NCBI GenBank assembly: GCA_002715485.1
Contig: PAZL01000026.1
Coordinates: forward strand, 1-58,599
Reading direction: 5' to 3'
DNA length: 58,599 nt
Origin: Aequorivita sp.
Lineage (GTDB): Bacteria; Bacteroidota; Bacteroidia; Flavobacteriales; Flavobacteriaceae
Below, piece after piece: positions 1-7,121 of the stretch (position 1 is its first letter; each line of letters starts with the position of its first letter). The notes below the pieces were generated by a model. The model ran no database searches. It was given only the letters and a program-made list of their open reading frames with translations, and was not told the DNA's origin. A program made the translations under genes and the position numbers.

Positions 1-824
1 CACCAGCCTGCAAAACGGTTGAGGTTTTCATTATTTGCATGACGCTCGTGCACAAAGCACCCCCCGAGACTTCCCGGGCCGCTGTTCAAATATTTATAGG
101 TACACCAAACGGCAAAATCGGCTCCCGTTTCGTGCAAATTTGGCTGAATATTTCCAGCGCCATGTGCCAAATCGAAACCTACCATGCAATTGTACTTATG
201 GCCGAGTTCGGTTATTTTTTTTAGCGGAAAGGATTGCCCCGTGTAATAATTGGTACTGCCAATCATCAACAAGGCGATTTCGTTTCCGTGGTTTTTCATT
301 ATTTCCTCCAAATCCTCAAAGCGGCAAAGTTCTTCACCCTTTCTGGGTTTCCAAAGAATTAAACCATCTTTGGGGTTGACTCCGTGAAATTTTAATTGAC
401 TTTCAACGGCGTATTTATCACTTGGGAACGCATCGCTTTCCACCACAATTTTATATTTGGTTTTTGTAGGCTGGTAAAATGAAACCATCATTAAATGAAG
501 ATTGGTCGTCAATGTATTCATTACAACTACTTCTGAAGGTTTTGCGCCCACGATTTTTGCCATATTTTCTGTAAGGAATTCGTGGTACGGAAGCCAAGGA
601 TGTTTTCCTTCCACGTGGCCTTCAACGCCTAAGTTGGCCCAATCGGTAAGTTCTTCCTTTATATATTCTGAAGTGATTTTTGGCTGTAGCCCTAGTGAAT
701 TTCCGCAGAAGTAAATTAACTCTTCTCCAGAAGCATTTTTTGGAATATGGAATTTATTTCTGAAAGAGGCCAGAGCATCTTCTGCATCTTGCTTTTTTGC
801 GTATTCTAAAGAGTTTTGGAACAT
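1..824 (-). CDS. kynU: Kynureninase (5' part, runs off the left edge)
   Basis: PLP-dependent hydrolase that splits kynurenine to anthranilate and alanine (or 3-hydroxykynurenine to 3-hydroxyanthranilate) in tryptophan breakdown. The first 274 residues are present out of the usual roughly 420. Visible family blocks are YFCGNSLGLQP near residue 44, EGHVEGKHPWLPYHE, NTLTTNLHLMM, FDLAHGAGN and the cofactor-lysine segment WCTYKYLNSGPG just before the window edge. Translation starts at an ATG at 824. A TATTTTTG box (855-862, minus strand) lies about 30 bp upstream and could be the -7 element. The gene is cut only by the window, with no sign of disruption. Family assignment is secure from these motifs. 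Confidence 0.93.
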   Translation of the reverse strand, partial: MFQNSLEYAKKQDAEDALASFRNKFHIPKNASGEELIYFCGNSLGLQPKITSEYIKEELTDWANLGVEGHVEGKHPWLPYHEFLTENMAKIVGAKPSEVVVMNTLTTNLHLMMVSFYQPTKTKYKIVVESDAFPSDKYAVESQLKFHGVNPKDGLILWKPRKGEELCRFEDLEEIMKNHGNEIALLMIGSTNYYTGQSFPLKKITELGHKYNCMVGFDLAHGAGNIQPNLHETGADFAVWCTYKYLNSGPGSLGGCFVHERHANNENLNRFAGW

Positions 825-877
825 TTGGTTGTGTTGAATTTTATCGGCTTTTCACAAAAATAGGAATTAAAATTCGT

Positions 878-1579
878 TTAATTGGCTGTTTCTTTTTTAA
901 CCGAAATATTACTGAAATACAACTTAAAACCGCCAGTGCTATCCTTATGCATTTTTGCAATTTCAATTCCGTTGAAATTTTCATAATCTTCCCACGTAGT
1001 GCTCATAGAGGGAGCCTTTGTATTTCCCTTTCTATAGTTCCACTCCCTTATTTTGAAATTTTTGTCATAAAAAAAATCATAAGCATCGCCTGGTGTATAG
1101 CCGCCTTCGTTTCCGTAGACAATCGTCAATTGATTTAAAGTGTCCTTGGAAATTGGCGCAACGGCATTTTCTTTTTCCGAAAAAGTAATTCCTTCATCCC
1201 AAACCATTTGAAAAGGAGCCAATAGCCAATATTTATCGTTTATGAAGGCAGCGTCGGTTTTTAGGGTTAAACTGTCCATTTGTGAACGATTGTAGCTTAT
1301 GGTGTCTGCAGCAGAAAACATTGAAACAGCTCCTGTTTTTGGGTTCCAAATCCATGAACGGTCAAAATGGTTTTCACCGCGATCTACATTGAAAGTAAAA
1401 GCTATTTCTGAAACATTTTTCCAGTTTTCATAACCGTTGGCGTTTGCTATTTTATGCCTGATGTCTAAATTTTGAAGGGAATCTTTTTCTTTAATTAATT
1501 CAACTTCCTGAGATTTTTGGTTGTTATTACAGCTTAAAAGAACTAAAAATGCGGTCAGTATGGTATAAGTGATTTTCAT
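878..1579 (-). CDS. Hypothetical lipoprotein, 233 aa
   Basis: A short hydrophobic signal ends in a lipobox (VLLSC, Cys17), so the product is probably a lipid-anchored envelope protein. The mature part has many short beta-prone stretches with aromatic residues (WIWNPKTG, KYWLLAPFQMVWDEG, YDFFYDKNFKIREWNYRKG), and it ends near LYFSNISVKK. This pattern resembles Bacteroidota lipoproteins with a LolA-like antiparallel sheet (the DUF6503 type), but that is a guess from residue pattern. No enzymatic motif is visible. It is transcribed in the same direction as kynU with a 53-bp gap, so cotranscription is possible. Confidence 0.75.
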   Translation of the reverse strand: MKITYTILTAFLVLLSCNNNQKSQEVELIKEKDSLQNLDIRHKIANANGYENWKNVSEIAFTFNVDRGENHFDRSWIWNPKTGAVSMFSAADTISYNRSQMDSLTLKTDAAFINDKYWLLAPFQMVWDEGITFSEKENAVAPISKDTLNQLTIVYGNEGGYTPGDAYDFFYDKNFKIREWNYRKGNTKAPSMSTTWEDYENFNGIEIAKMHKDSTGGFKLYFSNISVKKETAN

Positions 1580-1671
1580 ATTAAGTATGTTTTCTGTAAA
1601 AGTAAAGAATACTTTTGGCTTTCATATTTTTTGTATTTTTATTGTATGCAACCAAGTTAACTCCCATTGCA

Positions 1672-1944
1672 ATGCGAGTGATTGATAATAAAGAAACTAA
1701 TAGATTCGAGGCTGAAGTTGATGGCCATAAAGCTTTTATTGAATATTCCGTGCAGCCAGGCATTTTATCATTAAACCATACGGAAGTTCCCAAAGAGCTT
1801 TCTGGACAGGGTCTAGCCAGCGAGATGACAGAGAAAGTTTTGTTGCAGATAGAGCTTCGCGGTTTAAAAGTAATTCCCGTTTGTCCATTTACAAAAAAAT
1901 ATATTGATAAACATCCCGAATGGAAATCTATTTTAGCAATATAA
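1672..1944 (+). CDS. Small GNAT N-acetyltransferase, YidJ type (90 aa)
   Basis: Small stand-alone acetyltransferase-fold protein of the COG2388/YidJ kind. The order is right: an N-terminal two-strand segment (RFEAEVDGHKAFIEYS), then HTEVPKELSGQGLASEM, which carries the acetyl-CoA pyrophosphate-binding G-Q-G-x-A pattern, then the final VCPFTKKYIDKHPEW block typical of this subfamily. The substrate is unknown. I chose the ATG at 1672 over an in-frame TTG at 1615, because the TTG overlaps a TACTTTTG -7 promoter box (1610-1617) and would add an unrelated hydrophobic leader. A bidirectional terminator follows immediately. Confidence 0.82.
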   Translation: MRVIDNKETNRFEAEVDGHKAFIEYSVQPGILSLNHTEVPKELSGQGLASEMTEKVLLQIELRGLKVIPVCPFTKKYIDKHPEWKSILAI

Positions 1945-1953
1945 TAAAATATA

Positions 1954-1988
1954 AAAAACCCTTTCAATTATTGTTGAAAGGGCTTTTT
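1954..1988. terminator. Bidirectional intrinsic terminator
   Basis: Perfect 9-bp stem CCCTTTCAA / TTGAAAGGG (1959-1967 and 1974-1982) with a 6-base loop. It is flanked by an A-run on the left and a T-run on the right, so it can act on both strands. It lies between the convergent GNAT gene and the small lipoprotein gene. Confidence 0.85.
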
Positions 1989-2010
1989 ATATAAAATATT
2001 TAAATTAAAA

Positions 2011-2142
2011 TTAATCTACTGCGTCTTCTACATCATCCGCAACATCTTCAATTTCGTCTCCAACTGTTTTGTTTTCGCGGCAACTTGTAAAGCTCGTAGC
2101 CATTAGTCCTGCTGCAAATAAAACTAAAAATACTTTTTTCAT
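2011..2142 (-). CDS. Small acidic lipoprotein, 43 aa
   Basis: Short ORF with a clear signal: MKKVFLVLFAAGLMATSFTSC, where the Cys at residue 21 sits in a loose lipobox. The mature part is only about 22 residues and very acidic (repeated E/D-D-V motifs ending in DAVD). The size and style fit the tiny entericidin-like or marker lipoproteins common in Bacteroidota, probably anchored at the envelope. The function is unknown. It shares direction and a 37-bp spacing with the membrane-protein gene upstream, and the bidirectional terminator at 1954-1988 follows its stop codon. The hydrophobic leader, lipobox and terminator support a real gene. Confidence 0.7.
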   Translation of the reverse strand: MKKVFLVLFAAGLMATSFTSCRENKTVGDEIEDVADDVEDAVD

Positions 2143-2179
2143 ATTAGATTGTTTTTAAGAGTTAATAATTTTTGTTTTC

Positions 2180-2338
2180 TTAAGGTCTGCGGCCCGTTGC
2201 CAATCGATATAAAATACCAATAATTGCTAAGACCAATAAAATGTGAATTAGGCTTCCAACGGCTTCACCGAAACCAAAATAACCTACTAGCCATCCAATA
2301 ATAAGGAGTACTACAATTAACCAAATGATGTCACCCAT
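2180..2338 (-). CDS. Lmo0937-like small membrane protein (52 aa)
   Basis: Two closely spaced hydrophobic helices: one after MGDIIWLIVVLLIIGWLVG and a second around IHILLVLAIIGILYRL. They are joined by a Gly-rich turn, and the protein ends in a basic GRRP tail. This matches the lmo0937/DUF5670 group of small inner-membrane proteins, often found next to stress-related genes; the biochemical role is unknown. I start at the ATG at 2338. Nine further in-frame codons upstream look like leader sequence without a better start. Confidence 0.75.
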   Translation of the reverse strand: MGDIIWLIVVLLIIGWLVGYFGFGEAVGSLIHILLVLAIIGILYRLATGRRP

Positions 2339-2496
2339 AATAATAGTTTTTAAAGTTAGTGTCATTAAAACTACGATAAAACCTTTCTTATATTAGGATA
2401 TTTAACCCATGTTTAACGAAATTATCAATAAAATGTCAATAATGTTATTAAATGTGTTTTTTGAGTTAATTGGCTATATTTGGAGAAAAGATACTA

Positions 2497-3318
2497 ATGA
2501 ATTATTCTGAAGAATTTGAAACCAATCGCAAAACCTGGAATTCTAAAGTGGCTGTTCATGCTGAGAGCGAATTTTACGATTTAGAAAATTTTATAAGCGG
2601 AAAATCATCATTACATAAATATGAAATTGAAGCTTTGGGGATTATTTCCGGAAAGCGTCTTTTGCATCTTCAGTGTCATTTTGGGCAGGATACGTTGAGT
2701 CTTGCAAGGCTGGGGGCTAAATGTACGGGGGTAGATATTTCTGATGAAGCAATCAAATTGGCAAAACAATTGAATGCGGAATTAAAACTTGATGCGGAAT
2801 TTGTTTGCTGCAACGTATTGGACACTTCAAAATATGTTTCAGAAAAGTTTGATATTATTTTTACAAGCTACGGAACGATTGGTTGGCTACCCGACTTAAA
2901 ACCATGGGCACAAATGATCACTGAAAGATTAAAACCCGGAGGTTTCCTTTATATTGTAGAATTTCACCCCATTGCTTGGATGTTCGATTATACCGTTTCA
3001 CCTCCAGAGATGAAATATGGCTACCAACAAAAAGAAGCTATATATGAAGAATATGAAGGAACGTATGCAAATAAAGATTCAAAAATAGTGAGTAAAGAAT
3101 ACGGTTGGAACCATAGTTTGGGTGAAGTAATTACAAGTCTTTCCGAAGCAGGTCTTCAAATTGAATATCTAAAAGAACATGATGCCTCTCCTTATAATAT
3201 TTTTCCAGGATTGGAAAAAAATAGGGAAGGGATGTTTGAGTTGGGAAACAAAATGTATCCATTGGTTTTTGAAGTGAAAGCAATTAAAAATTCCACACCC
3301 GAAGCTGTGGAATCTTGA
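2497..3318 (+). CDS. Class I SAM-dependent methyltransferase (273 aa)
   Basis: Rossmann-fold methyltransferase. The SAM-binding loop is a variant, LHLQCHFGQDTLSLARLG near residues 54-71, where HFGQD replaces the common GxGxG. It is followed by the acidic strand end GVDISDEAI and by motif IV-like IIFTSYGTIGWLPDL, then RLKPGGFLYIVEFHP. This variant is seen in a group of methyltransferases of unknown substrate in Bacteroidota. The ATG at 2497 is preferred over an upstream TTG. A TATATTTG promoter-like box lies at 2475-2482. It is monocistronic and convergent with msrA. Confidence 0.85.
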   Translation: MNYSEEFETNRKTWNSKVAVHAESEFYDLENFISGKSSLHKYEIEALGIISGKRLLHLQCHFGQDTLSLARLGAKCTGVDISDEAIKLAKQLNAELKLDAEFVCCNVLDTSKYVSEKFDIIFTSYGTIGWLPDLKPWAQMITERLKPGGFLYIVEFHPIAWMFDYTVSPPEMKYGYQQKEAIYEEYEGTYANKDSKIVSKEYGWNHSLGEVITSLSEAGLQIEYLKEHDASPYNIFPGLEKNREGMFELGNKMYPLVFEVKAIKNSTPEAVES

Positions 3319-3340
3319 TATTTTAAATATTTACTAAGAA

Positions 3341-4012
3341 TTAGTGCGTTGTCTCTTTTTTTAGCAACTCTGGAAACTTCTCTTTAAATCTATTTAAACG
3401 CGGAATAGAAACATTCTGAATATAAGGGTTTCCGGGATTGTTCCGTTCGTAGTTTTGATGGTATGCCTCAGCTTTCCAAAATTTTTGAAAAGGCAATACC
3501 TGTGCGGCAACTTTATCCCCACCCAGTTGTTTGTTTAAGGCAGCTACTTTTTCGTCAATAATCTTCTTTTCTTCATCATTTTGATAAAAAATAATAGAGC
3601 GGTATGACTTACCATGGTCGGGCCCCTGACCGTTTACTTGTGTAACATTTTGTGAACCGAAATACACATCAACCAACTGGCTAAAACTTACTATTTCTGG
3701 ATCATAAATAACCTCTACGGCTTCAGCGTGATCTGCGTGGTTTTCATATGTTGGATTTTTGGTTTCTCCGCCGCTGTATCCTGAAATAGCTTCCTTAACA
3801 CCATTCACACTTTCATAGATGGCTTCAACACACCAAAAACATCCGCTTGCAAAATATGCTTTTTTCAAACCATTCTCAGTTTCGGTCTGTACTGGGGTTT
3901 GCTCTTTTTGTGCTAAAGCCTCTGCTTGCTTGTTGCTTTTATTGGAAGGTTTGCATGCACCTTGGAGCGAGAAAAGAAAAATACTGGCAATGATAAATGT
4001 GGCCTTTTTCAT
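3341..4012 (-). CDS. msrA: Peptide-methionine (S)-S-oxide reductase, lipoprotein form
   Basis: Repairs methionine-S-sulfoxide in proteins. The catalytic signature GCFWC is at residues 57-61, with Cys58 the nucleophile, followed by the family blocks SGYSGGETKNPTYE, HAEAVEVIYDP and the C-terminal KAEAYHQNY. The MsrA domain covers residues about 50-215. An N-terminal hydrophobic segment ending in LQGAC (Cys20) plus a linker rich in Lys and Gln indicate export and lipid anchoring, so it likely acts in the periplasm on oxidised envelope proteins. No msrB is fused or adjacent. Confidence 0.95.
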   Translation of the reverse strand: MKKATFIIASIFLFSLQGACKPSNKSNKQAEALAQKEQTPVQTETENGLKKAYFASGCFWCVEAIYESVNGVKEAISGYSGGETKNPTYENHADHAEAVEVIYDPEIVSFSQLVDVYFGSQNVTQVNGQGPDHGKSYRSIIFYQNDEEKKIIDEKVAALNKQLGGDKVAAQVLPFQKFWKAEAYHQNYERNNPGNPYIQNVSIPRLNRFKEKFPELLKKETTH

Positions 4013-4073
4013 AATACTTATATTTTATTTTGAATTTTGTCTTCTTTAAACAATAAACCTTGCACTTAAAGTA

Positions 4074-4106
4074 CAAAAAAAGCCCTCACTATTTGTGAAG
4101 GCTTTG
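4074..4106 (-). terminator. Intrinsic terminator of the coiled-coil gene
   Basis: On the minus strand: AAAGCC-TCAC pairs with GTGA-GGCTTT (4079-4105, one C/A mismatch, 5-base loop), followed by a run of seven or more T. It sits 20 bp past the stop of the gene ending at 4127. Confidence 0.8.
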
Positions 4107-4126
4107 TTATAATTGATATTTGTTTA

Positions 4127-4909
4127 TTATTTAAGCTTGGCAAACTTAGCTTCCATTTTTTCACGCTCTTCGGCAGCTAAATCTGGATCAACTAAAATTC
4201 GGCCACTGTGCTCGTCAGTAATAATCTTTTTGCGACCAGCAATCTCCATTTGTACTTGTGGTGGAATGGTGAAGAAAGAACCTCCCGAAGCACCGCGCTC
4301 TACAGCAACAACAGCCAAACCGTTCTTAACGTTATTGCGGATGCGTTTATAGGCCTTTATAAGTCGAGGCTCAATTTGGGTTTCAAAATTTTCCGATTCC
4401 TTGATTAGCGTTTGCTCTTCTTTTTCGGTTTCTTTCAAGATTTCGTCAAGCTCATTTTGTTTATGCTTCAAATGCTCAGAGCGCTCGTCAAAACGTGCTT
4501 TTGTTTCTTCAATTACTTGATTTTTTTGCTCTATTTGTGCGCGATATTCTTTGATGTTTTTCTCGGCAAGCTGAATTTCAAGCTCCTGGAATTCAACTTC
4601 TTTGCTTAAAGAGTTATATTCACGATTGTTGCGAACGTTGTCCTGTTGCGCAGTATATTTTTTGATAAGTGATTTAGACTCTTCAATGTTGTTCTTCTTT
4701 TCCTTGATTTGGTCTTCAATTACCTCAAGGTCTGCCTTAAGCTTTTCCAAACGAGTGTTCATTCCTGCCACCTCGTCCTCAAGATCTTCCACTTCCAGCG
4801 GAAGTTCGCCACGAACGCTTCTTATTTCATCAATTCTGGAATCAATAAGCTGCAGATCATACAGTGCTCTTAACTTCTCTTCAACAGTAACTTCGGTTTT
4901 TGTTGCCAT
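4127..4909 (-). CDS. COG1579-type coiled-coil protein with a cysteine-less zinc-ribbon region
   Basis: Long coiled coil (residues about 10-185, rich in Glu, Lys and Leu) followed by the C-terminal domain of the COG1579/CdsZ family. In relatives this end holds a C4 zinc ribbon of the type CxxC...CxxC around a FxxIPPQ motif. Here the FFTIPPQVQMEI core and the SGRILVDP end are intact, but all four expected cysteines are replaced (RGASGGS, TDEHSG), so zinc binding looks lost. Relatives are thought to act with nucleic acids or membranes; the exact role is unclear. It sits 3 bp after the Nif3 gene, an arrangement common in Bacteroidota. Its own terminator is at 4074-4106. Confidence 0.85.
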   Translation of the reverse strand: MATKTEVTVEEKLRALYDLQLIDSRIDEIRSVRGELPLEVEDLEDEVAGMNTRLEKLKADLEVIEDQIKEKKNNIEESKSLIKKYTAQQDNVRNNREYNSLSKEVEFQELEIQLAEKNIKEYRAQIEQKNQVIEETKARFDERSEHLKHKQNELDEILKETEKEEQTLIKESENFETQIEPRLIKAYKRIRNNVKNGLAVVAVERGASGGSFFTIPPQVQMEIAGRKKIITDEHSGRILVDPDLAAEEREKMEAKFAKLK

Positions 4910-4912
4910 AAA

Positions 4913-6007
4913 TTATAAATAGCTAATAGGATTGGTATTTATTTGTGATAAAAGGACTGCAAAATTAGTAATTTTTTTCTTAAGGAAAGAATGTAAAAGG
5001 TCTTTTGTGTACTGTTCGCTTTCATAATGTCCAATATCTGCCAAAAGTATCGTGTTTTCGGCCTTAAAGAAATCATGATATTTAAAATCTGCTGAAATAA
5101 AAGCATCCGCACCTGTACTTTTTGCGGCTTCTATACCAAAACTTCCGCTTCCGCCGAGAACCGCCACCTTTTTAATTGGTTTTTGCAGCAATGTTGAGTG
5201 GCGCACACAATCTGTTTTCATGGTTTTTTTCAGAAATTTCAGAAACTCTTTTTCCTCCATTACTTTTTCCAATTCGCCAACCATTCCCATTCCCAAATGT
5301 TGGTTTTGGTTTTCAAGCGTGGTAATTTCATAAGCAACTTCTTCGTACGGATGCGCTTCAAACAAAGTTTTTAATATATTGCCTTGAAGATGTTTTGAAA
5401 ACGTAATACCAATCTGTGTTTCTTCCTCAAAATGAACTTCCCCTTTTTTACCAATTACAGGATTGGAGTCTTCATTGCCTTTAAAACTGCCGTTTCCCTC
5501 AATATTAAAACTACAGCTTTCATAGTTGCCAATATTGCCAGCACCAGCTGCGAAAAGGGCATTTCTGACTTTTTCAGCATCATTTGAAGGTACAAAAGTG
5601 ATGAGTTTTTTTATGGTTTCAGTTTTGGGAATTAAAACCGTTCTTTGTTTCAGTCCAAGCTTTTCGCAAATCATTGCATTCACGCCATTCCAAGCATTGT
5701 CTAGCGCAGTATGGTTTGAAAATATGGCGATATCGTGCTTTATTGCTTTTTGTACTACACGCTCAACATAGGTTTTGCCGGTAATTTTTTTCAATCCCGA
5801 GAAAATAATTGGGTGGAAACTAACAATGAGGTTGCAGTTTTTTTCAATTGCTTCATCTACCACTAATTCCAGTGTATCTAGCGTCACCAAAATTCCCGAA
5901 ACAGTTGCGTTGGCGTCGCCAACCAACAAACCTGTATTGTCAAAACCCTCGGAATAGGAGAGTGGCGAGAGTTCTTCAAGCAGTGCAATTACTTCTTTTA
6001 CCTTCAT
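4913..6007 (-). CDS. Nif3-like dinuclear metal centre protein (364 aa)
   Basis: Member of the DUF34/NIF3 family, hexameric toroids with a two-metal site whose physiological substrate is still debated (GTP cyclohydrolase I type 2-like hydrolase, or metal chaperone). The N-terminal half has SEGFDNTGLLVGD and the metal-site segment VSFHPIIFSGLKKI. The C-terminal half has VAVLGGSGSFGIEAA, DAFISADFKYHDF and ADIGHYESEQYT, which supply the other His and Glu ligands. The roughly 365-residue length implies the long form with the middle PII/CutA-like insert, seen as HPYEEVAYEI. It is probably cotranscribed with the coiled-coil gene downstream. Confidence 0.93.
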   Translation of the reverse strand: MKVKEVIALLEELSPLSYSEGFDNTGLLVGDANATVSGILVTLDTLELVVDEAIEKNCNLIVSFHPIIFSGLKKITGKTYVERVVQKAIKHDIAIFSNHTALDNAWNGVNAMICEKLGLKQRTVLIPKTETIKKLITFVPSNDAEKVRNALFAAGAGNIGNYESCSFNIEGNGSFKGNEDSNPVIGKKGEVHFEEETQIGITFSKHLQGNILKTLFEAHPYEEVAYEITTLENQNQHLGMGMVGELEKVMEEKEFLKFLKKTMKTDCVRHSTLLQKPIKKVAVLGGSGSFGIEAAKSTGADAFISADFKYHDFFKAENTILLADIGHYESEQYTKDLLHSFLKKKITNFAVLLSQINTNPISYL

Positions 6008-6110
6008 TTTTTACATTTTCAGTAAAGATAACAGTTTATGGAATTTTCAGGCGCTTCTATTTTTATTTTAAAGCAATCCTCAATTTCTGCGGAATTAGTA
6101 TTTTCGTTAA

Positions 6111-7112
6111 ATGAATTTTCTGCGGAAGTTATTATTTCCTTTTTCACTCTTGTACGGAGGTATTACTGCGCTTCGAAATTTGCTGTATAATAAAGGGTTT
6201 CTGAAAAGTAGCACCTATGATTTTCCAGTTATCTGCGTGGGAAACCTATCCACGGGCGGTACGGGAAAATCGCCAATGATTGAGCTTTTGGTTTCTTTTT
6301 TAAAAGACAACCATAAAATTGCAGTTTTGAGCCGGGGTTATAAACGAAAAACTTCAGGCTATCGCGAAGTTTCCACTACTAATGCTGTGGAAGAAGTAGG
6401 CGATGAGCCTCTTCAGTTTAAAAAGAAATTTCCGGAAATAGCAGTTGCTGTATGTGAAGATCGCAGAACGGGAATTGAAAAATTGCAAAATAAGGCAGAT
6501 GTAATTTTGCTTGACGATGCTTTTCAGCATAGAAAGGTAAAAGCTTCGTTGAATATTTTGCTCACATCTTTTGATGAACTGTATGCGGATGATTGTATGC
6601 TTCCCACGGGAAACTTACGGGAGCCAAAATTTGGAGCAAAACGGGCTGATGTGATTGTTGTTACTAAATGTCCCGAAAATATTTCTGATATTACAATTGA
6701 AGCTATAAAACGAAAGCTTAACCCGAAGCCGCAACAGGAAATTTATTTTTCAAAAATTGGCTATGCTTCCGAAATAAAAAACGCAAAAGATGAAAAACCG
6801 CTTTTATCTTTGAAAGACAAAGAATTCCTTTTGGTTACGGGCATTGCAAATCCAAAGCCTTTGATAGATTTTTTGCAGAAAGAAAGATTGAACTTTAAAG
6901 AAAAATCATTTCCGGACCATCATAATTTTAATTCCTCTGAGATTGAAGAATTAAAGAAACATCCTTTAATACTTACTACCGAAAAAGATTTTATGAGATT
7001 GGGAATGCTTTCAAACACAACGGAGATTTATTATTTGCCAATAAAAACCGTGATTTTAAACGGTGAAGAGGAAAAATTTAAGAGCTGTATAAAAAAAGCA
7101 ATAAAATTATAA
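6111..7112 (+). CDS. lpxK: Tetraacyldisaccharide 4'-kinase (lipid A synthesis)
   Basis: Inner-membrane kinase that phosphorylates the 4' position of the disaccharide lipid A precursor. It has an N-terminal membrane-associated helix (FPFSLLYGGITALRN), the P-loop GNLSTGGTGKSP at residues 44-55, LSRGYKRKTSGYREV, and the strongly conserved LLDDAFQHRKV and LPTGNLREP blocks. Length (333 aa) is normal. The gene starts 103 bp from the divergent Nif3 gene and ends 9 bp from the convergent histidine-kinase gene. Its presence confirms a Gram-negative envelope with lipid A. Confidence 0.96.
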   Translation: MNFLRKLLFPFSLLYGGITALRNLLYNKGFLKSSTYDFPVICVGNLSTGGTGKSPMIELLVSFLKDNHKIAVLSRGYKRKTSGYREVSTTNAVEEVGDEPLQFKKKFPEIAVAVCEDRRTGIEKLQNKADVILLDDAFQHRKVKASLNILLTSFDELYADDCMLPTGNLREPKFGAKRADVIVVTKCPENISDITIEAIKRKLNPKPQQEIYFSKIGYASEIKNAKDEKPLLSLKDKEFLLVTGIANPKPLIDFLQKERLNFKEKSFPDHHNFNSSEIEELKKHPLILTTEKDFMRLGMLSNTTEIYYLPIKTVILNGEEEKFKSCIKKAIKL

Positions 7113-7121
7113 ATGTTGTAA

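Noticed and set aside
35-379. Plus-strand ORFs at the left edge
   Set aside because: They lie opposite the kynureninase frame, which shows strong family motifs; they have no recognisable domain.
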